A DNA stretch of 64,000 nucleotides from Coxiellaceae bacterium. Its GTDB lineage: Bacteria > Pseudomonadota > Gammaproteobacteria > Coxiellales > Coxiellaceae. The translations under genes were made by a program, and so were the position numbers. Position 1 is the stretch's first letter. The number at the start of each line of letters is the position of its first letter. The stretch covers positions 62,001 through 126,000 of the forward strand of contig JARGOB010000010.1 of NCBI GenBank assembly GCA_029212925.1, given 5' to 3'. This document shows, piece after piece, positions 63,315 to 64,000 of the stretch. The notes under the pieces were generated by a model, which searched no databases, was not told the DNA's origin, and saw nothing but the letters and a program-made list of their open reading frames with translations.

Positions 63315-64000
63315 ATGAGATCACTGAACCTAGGCATGCTCGCTCACGTTGACGCCGGCAAAACCAGCCTAACCGAAAGGCTACTATTTGAAGCTGGCGT
63401 TATTGACAGGTGCGGACGTGTCGATTCTGGTAATACCCATACGGACACGCTCGAATTAGAGCAGCAGCGCGGCATAACCATTCAGTCTTCAGTAGTATCA
63501 TTCAACCTGAATAAAACAATTGTTAATTTAATCGACACACCCGGTCACGCTGATTTCATATCTGAAGTTGAGCGTGCATTATTTGTATTAGATGCCGTTA
63601 TTCTAGTCATCTCTGCCGTTGAAGGCATTCAAGCACAAACACGCATACTAATGAACACATTGAAGCAAATGAAAAAACCCGCTTTAATTTTCATAAATAA
63701 AATCGACCGCGCCGGCGCGAGATTTGATGCGTTACTTAAAGAAATCAATCAACAATTTGATATCCTTGCTGTGCCCATGGTGCAAGCGCTGAATATTGGC
63801 ACGCCCGACGTGACCGTTAAACACTTAACCATAAAAAACAGTGACTATCACACCCAACTATTAGAAACACTCACTGCTAACGATGATCCATTTTTAGAAA
63901 AGATCTTAGCTAATGATTTATTAGTATCTAAAGCCGATTTTTTACAACAGTTATTTACTCAAACATCGGATGCCAAATTATTCCCCGTCTATATGGGTTC
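63315..64000 (+). CDS. Tetracycline resistance ribosomal-protection-type GTPase, N-terminal part
   Basis: An EF-G-like translational GTPase running off the right edge (about 228 residues seen). LGMLAHVDAGKTSLTERLLF (G1 at HVDAGKTS, 11-18), RGITIQSS (G2), IDTPGHADF (G3) and INKIDRAG (G4) are intact. VDSGNTHTDTLELEQQ before RGITIQ is typical of Tet(M)/Tet(O)/OtrA proteins rather than EF-G. It may confer tetracycline tolerance; chromosomal members of unknown spectrum also exist. GGAG lies about 8 nt before the ATG. Confidence 0.87.
   Translation, partial: MRSLNLGMLAHVDAGKTSLTERLLFEAGVIDRCGRVDSGNTHTDTLELEQQRGITIQSSVVSFNLNKTIVNLIDTPGHADFISEVERALFVLDAVILVISAVEGIQAQTRILMNTLKQMKKPALIFINKIDRAGARFDALLKEINQQFDILAVPMVQALNIGTPDVTVKHLTIKNSDYHTQLLETLTANDDPFLEKILANDLLVSKADFLQQLFTQTSDAKLFPVYMG

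Noticed and set aside
1..64000. tRNA or rRNA genes, insertion sequences and prophage
   Set aside because: Gaps between genes were read on both strands; none showed a tRNA cloverleaf, rRNA core sequence, transposase or phage structural gene.

Overview
The window looks like a chromosome segment from a gammaproteobacterium with an intracellular or host-associated lifestyle, probably order Legionellales. The gyrA-serC-cmk-rpsA gene order is gammaproteobacterial. The accessory genes are the kind common in Legionella and Coxiella relatives: ankyrin proteins, a PlaA/PlaC-type GDSL lipase, a DUF3750 protein, and two large unknown genes preceded by PmrA-box-like direct repeats. This assignment rests on gene content and motifs only; no 16S gene is present.

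Layout. 1-9400 is housekeeping: dbpA (partial), a cold-shock gene with its promoter and terminator, gyrA, serC, cmk, rpsA and lapAB. 9473-16300 holds pyrF and then an unusual block: a cyclodipeptide synthase, two paralogous secreted proteins, a shikimate-kinase-like/LuxR fusion regulator, a histidine kinase with a SWEET-like membrane sensor and its response regulator, and a caspase-fold (C80-like) peptidase candidate. 16323-23651 is a WecA-type transferase followed by the complete ccmABCDEFGHI cytochrome c maturation operon. 23796-31489 carries transporters, a DUF3750 protein, a secreted GDSL lipase, an ankyrin protein and serine dehydratase. 31606-35101 is a 784-residue effector candidate and a beta-lactamase-family gene broken by one stop codon. 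35239-45274 holds an RND efflux pair, an outer-membrane protein, acetolactate decarboxylase, an aegerolysin-like protein, a DMT transporter, a DUF2156 protein, an L,D-transpeptidase and an SDR. 45390-49920 has purEK and a TPP-riboswitch-controlled thiMED-tenA salvage operon. 50009-59843 is accessory DNA with gene remnants, a reciprocal segmental duplication and a frameshifted MFS gene. 60215-62602 is a flavin monooxygenase/ankyrin fusion. The window ends inside a tetracycline ribosomal-protection-type GTPase gene.

Repeats shape the region. One palindromic family (core ATCCCGG...CCGGGAT) sits between genes, is amplified in tandem next to the cyclodipeptide synthase gene, and is inserted in frame inside thiD. 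A second family (core TCATTGCGAGG...GCGACGAAGCAATCT) sits in the rpsA-lapA gap and near the regulator genes.

The most novel leads are: (1) two large effector-like genes sharing a promoter with identical spacing between a PmrA-like direct repeat and the -10; (2) the FAD-monooxygenase/ankyrin fusion; (3) the cyclodipeptide synthase beside a kinase-derived LuxR regulator and a SWEET-sensor kinase; (4) a palindromic repeat that has become coding sequence in thiD; (5) a heptanucleotide repeat across a translation start.
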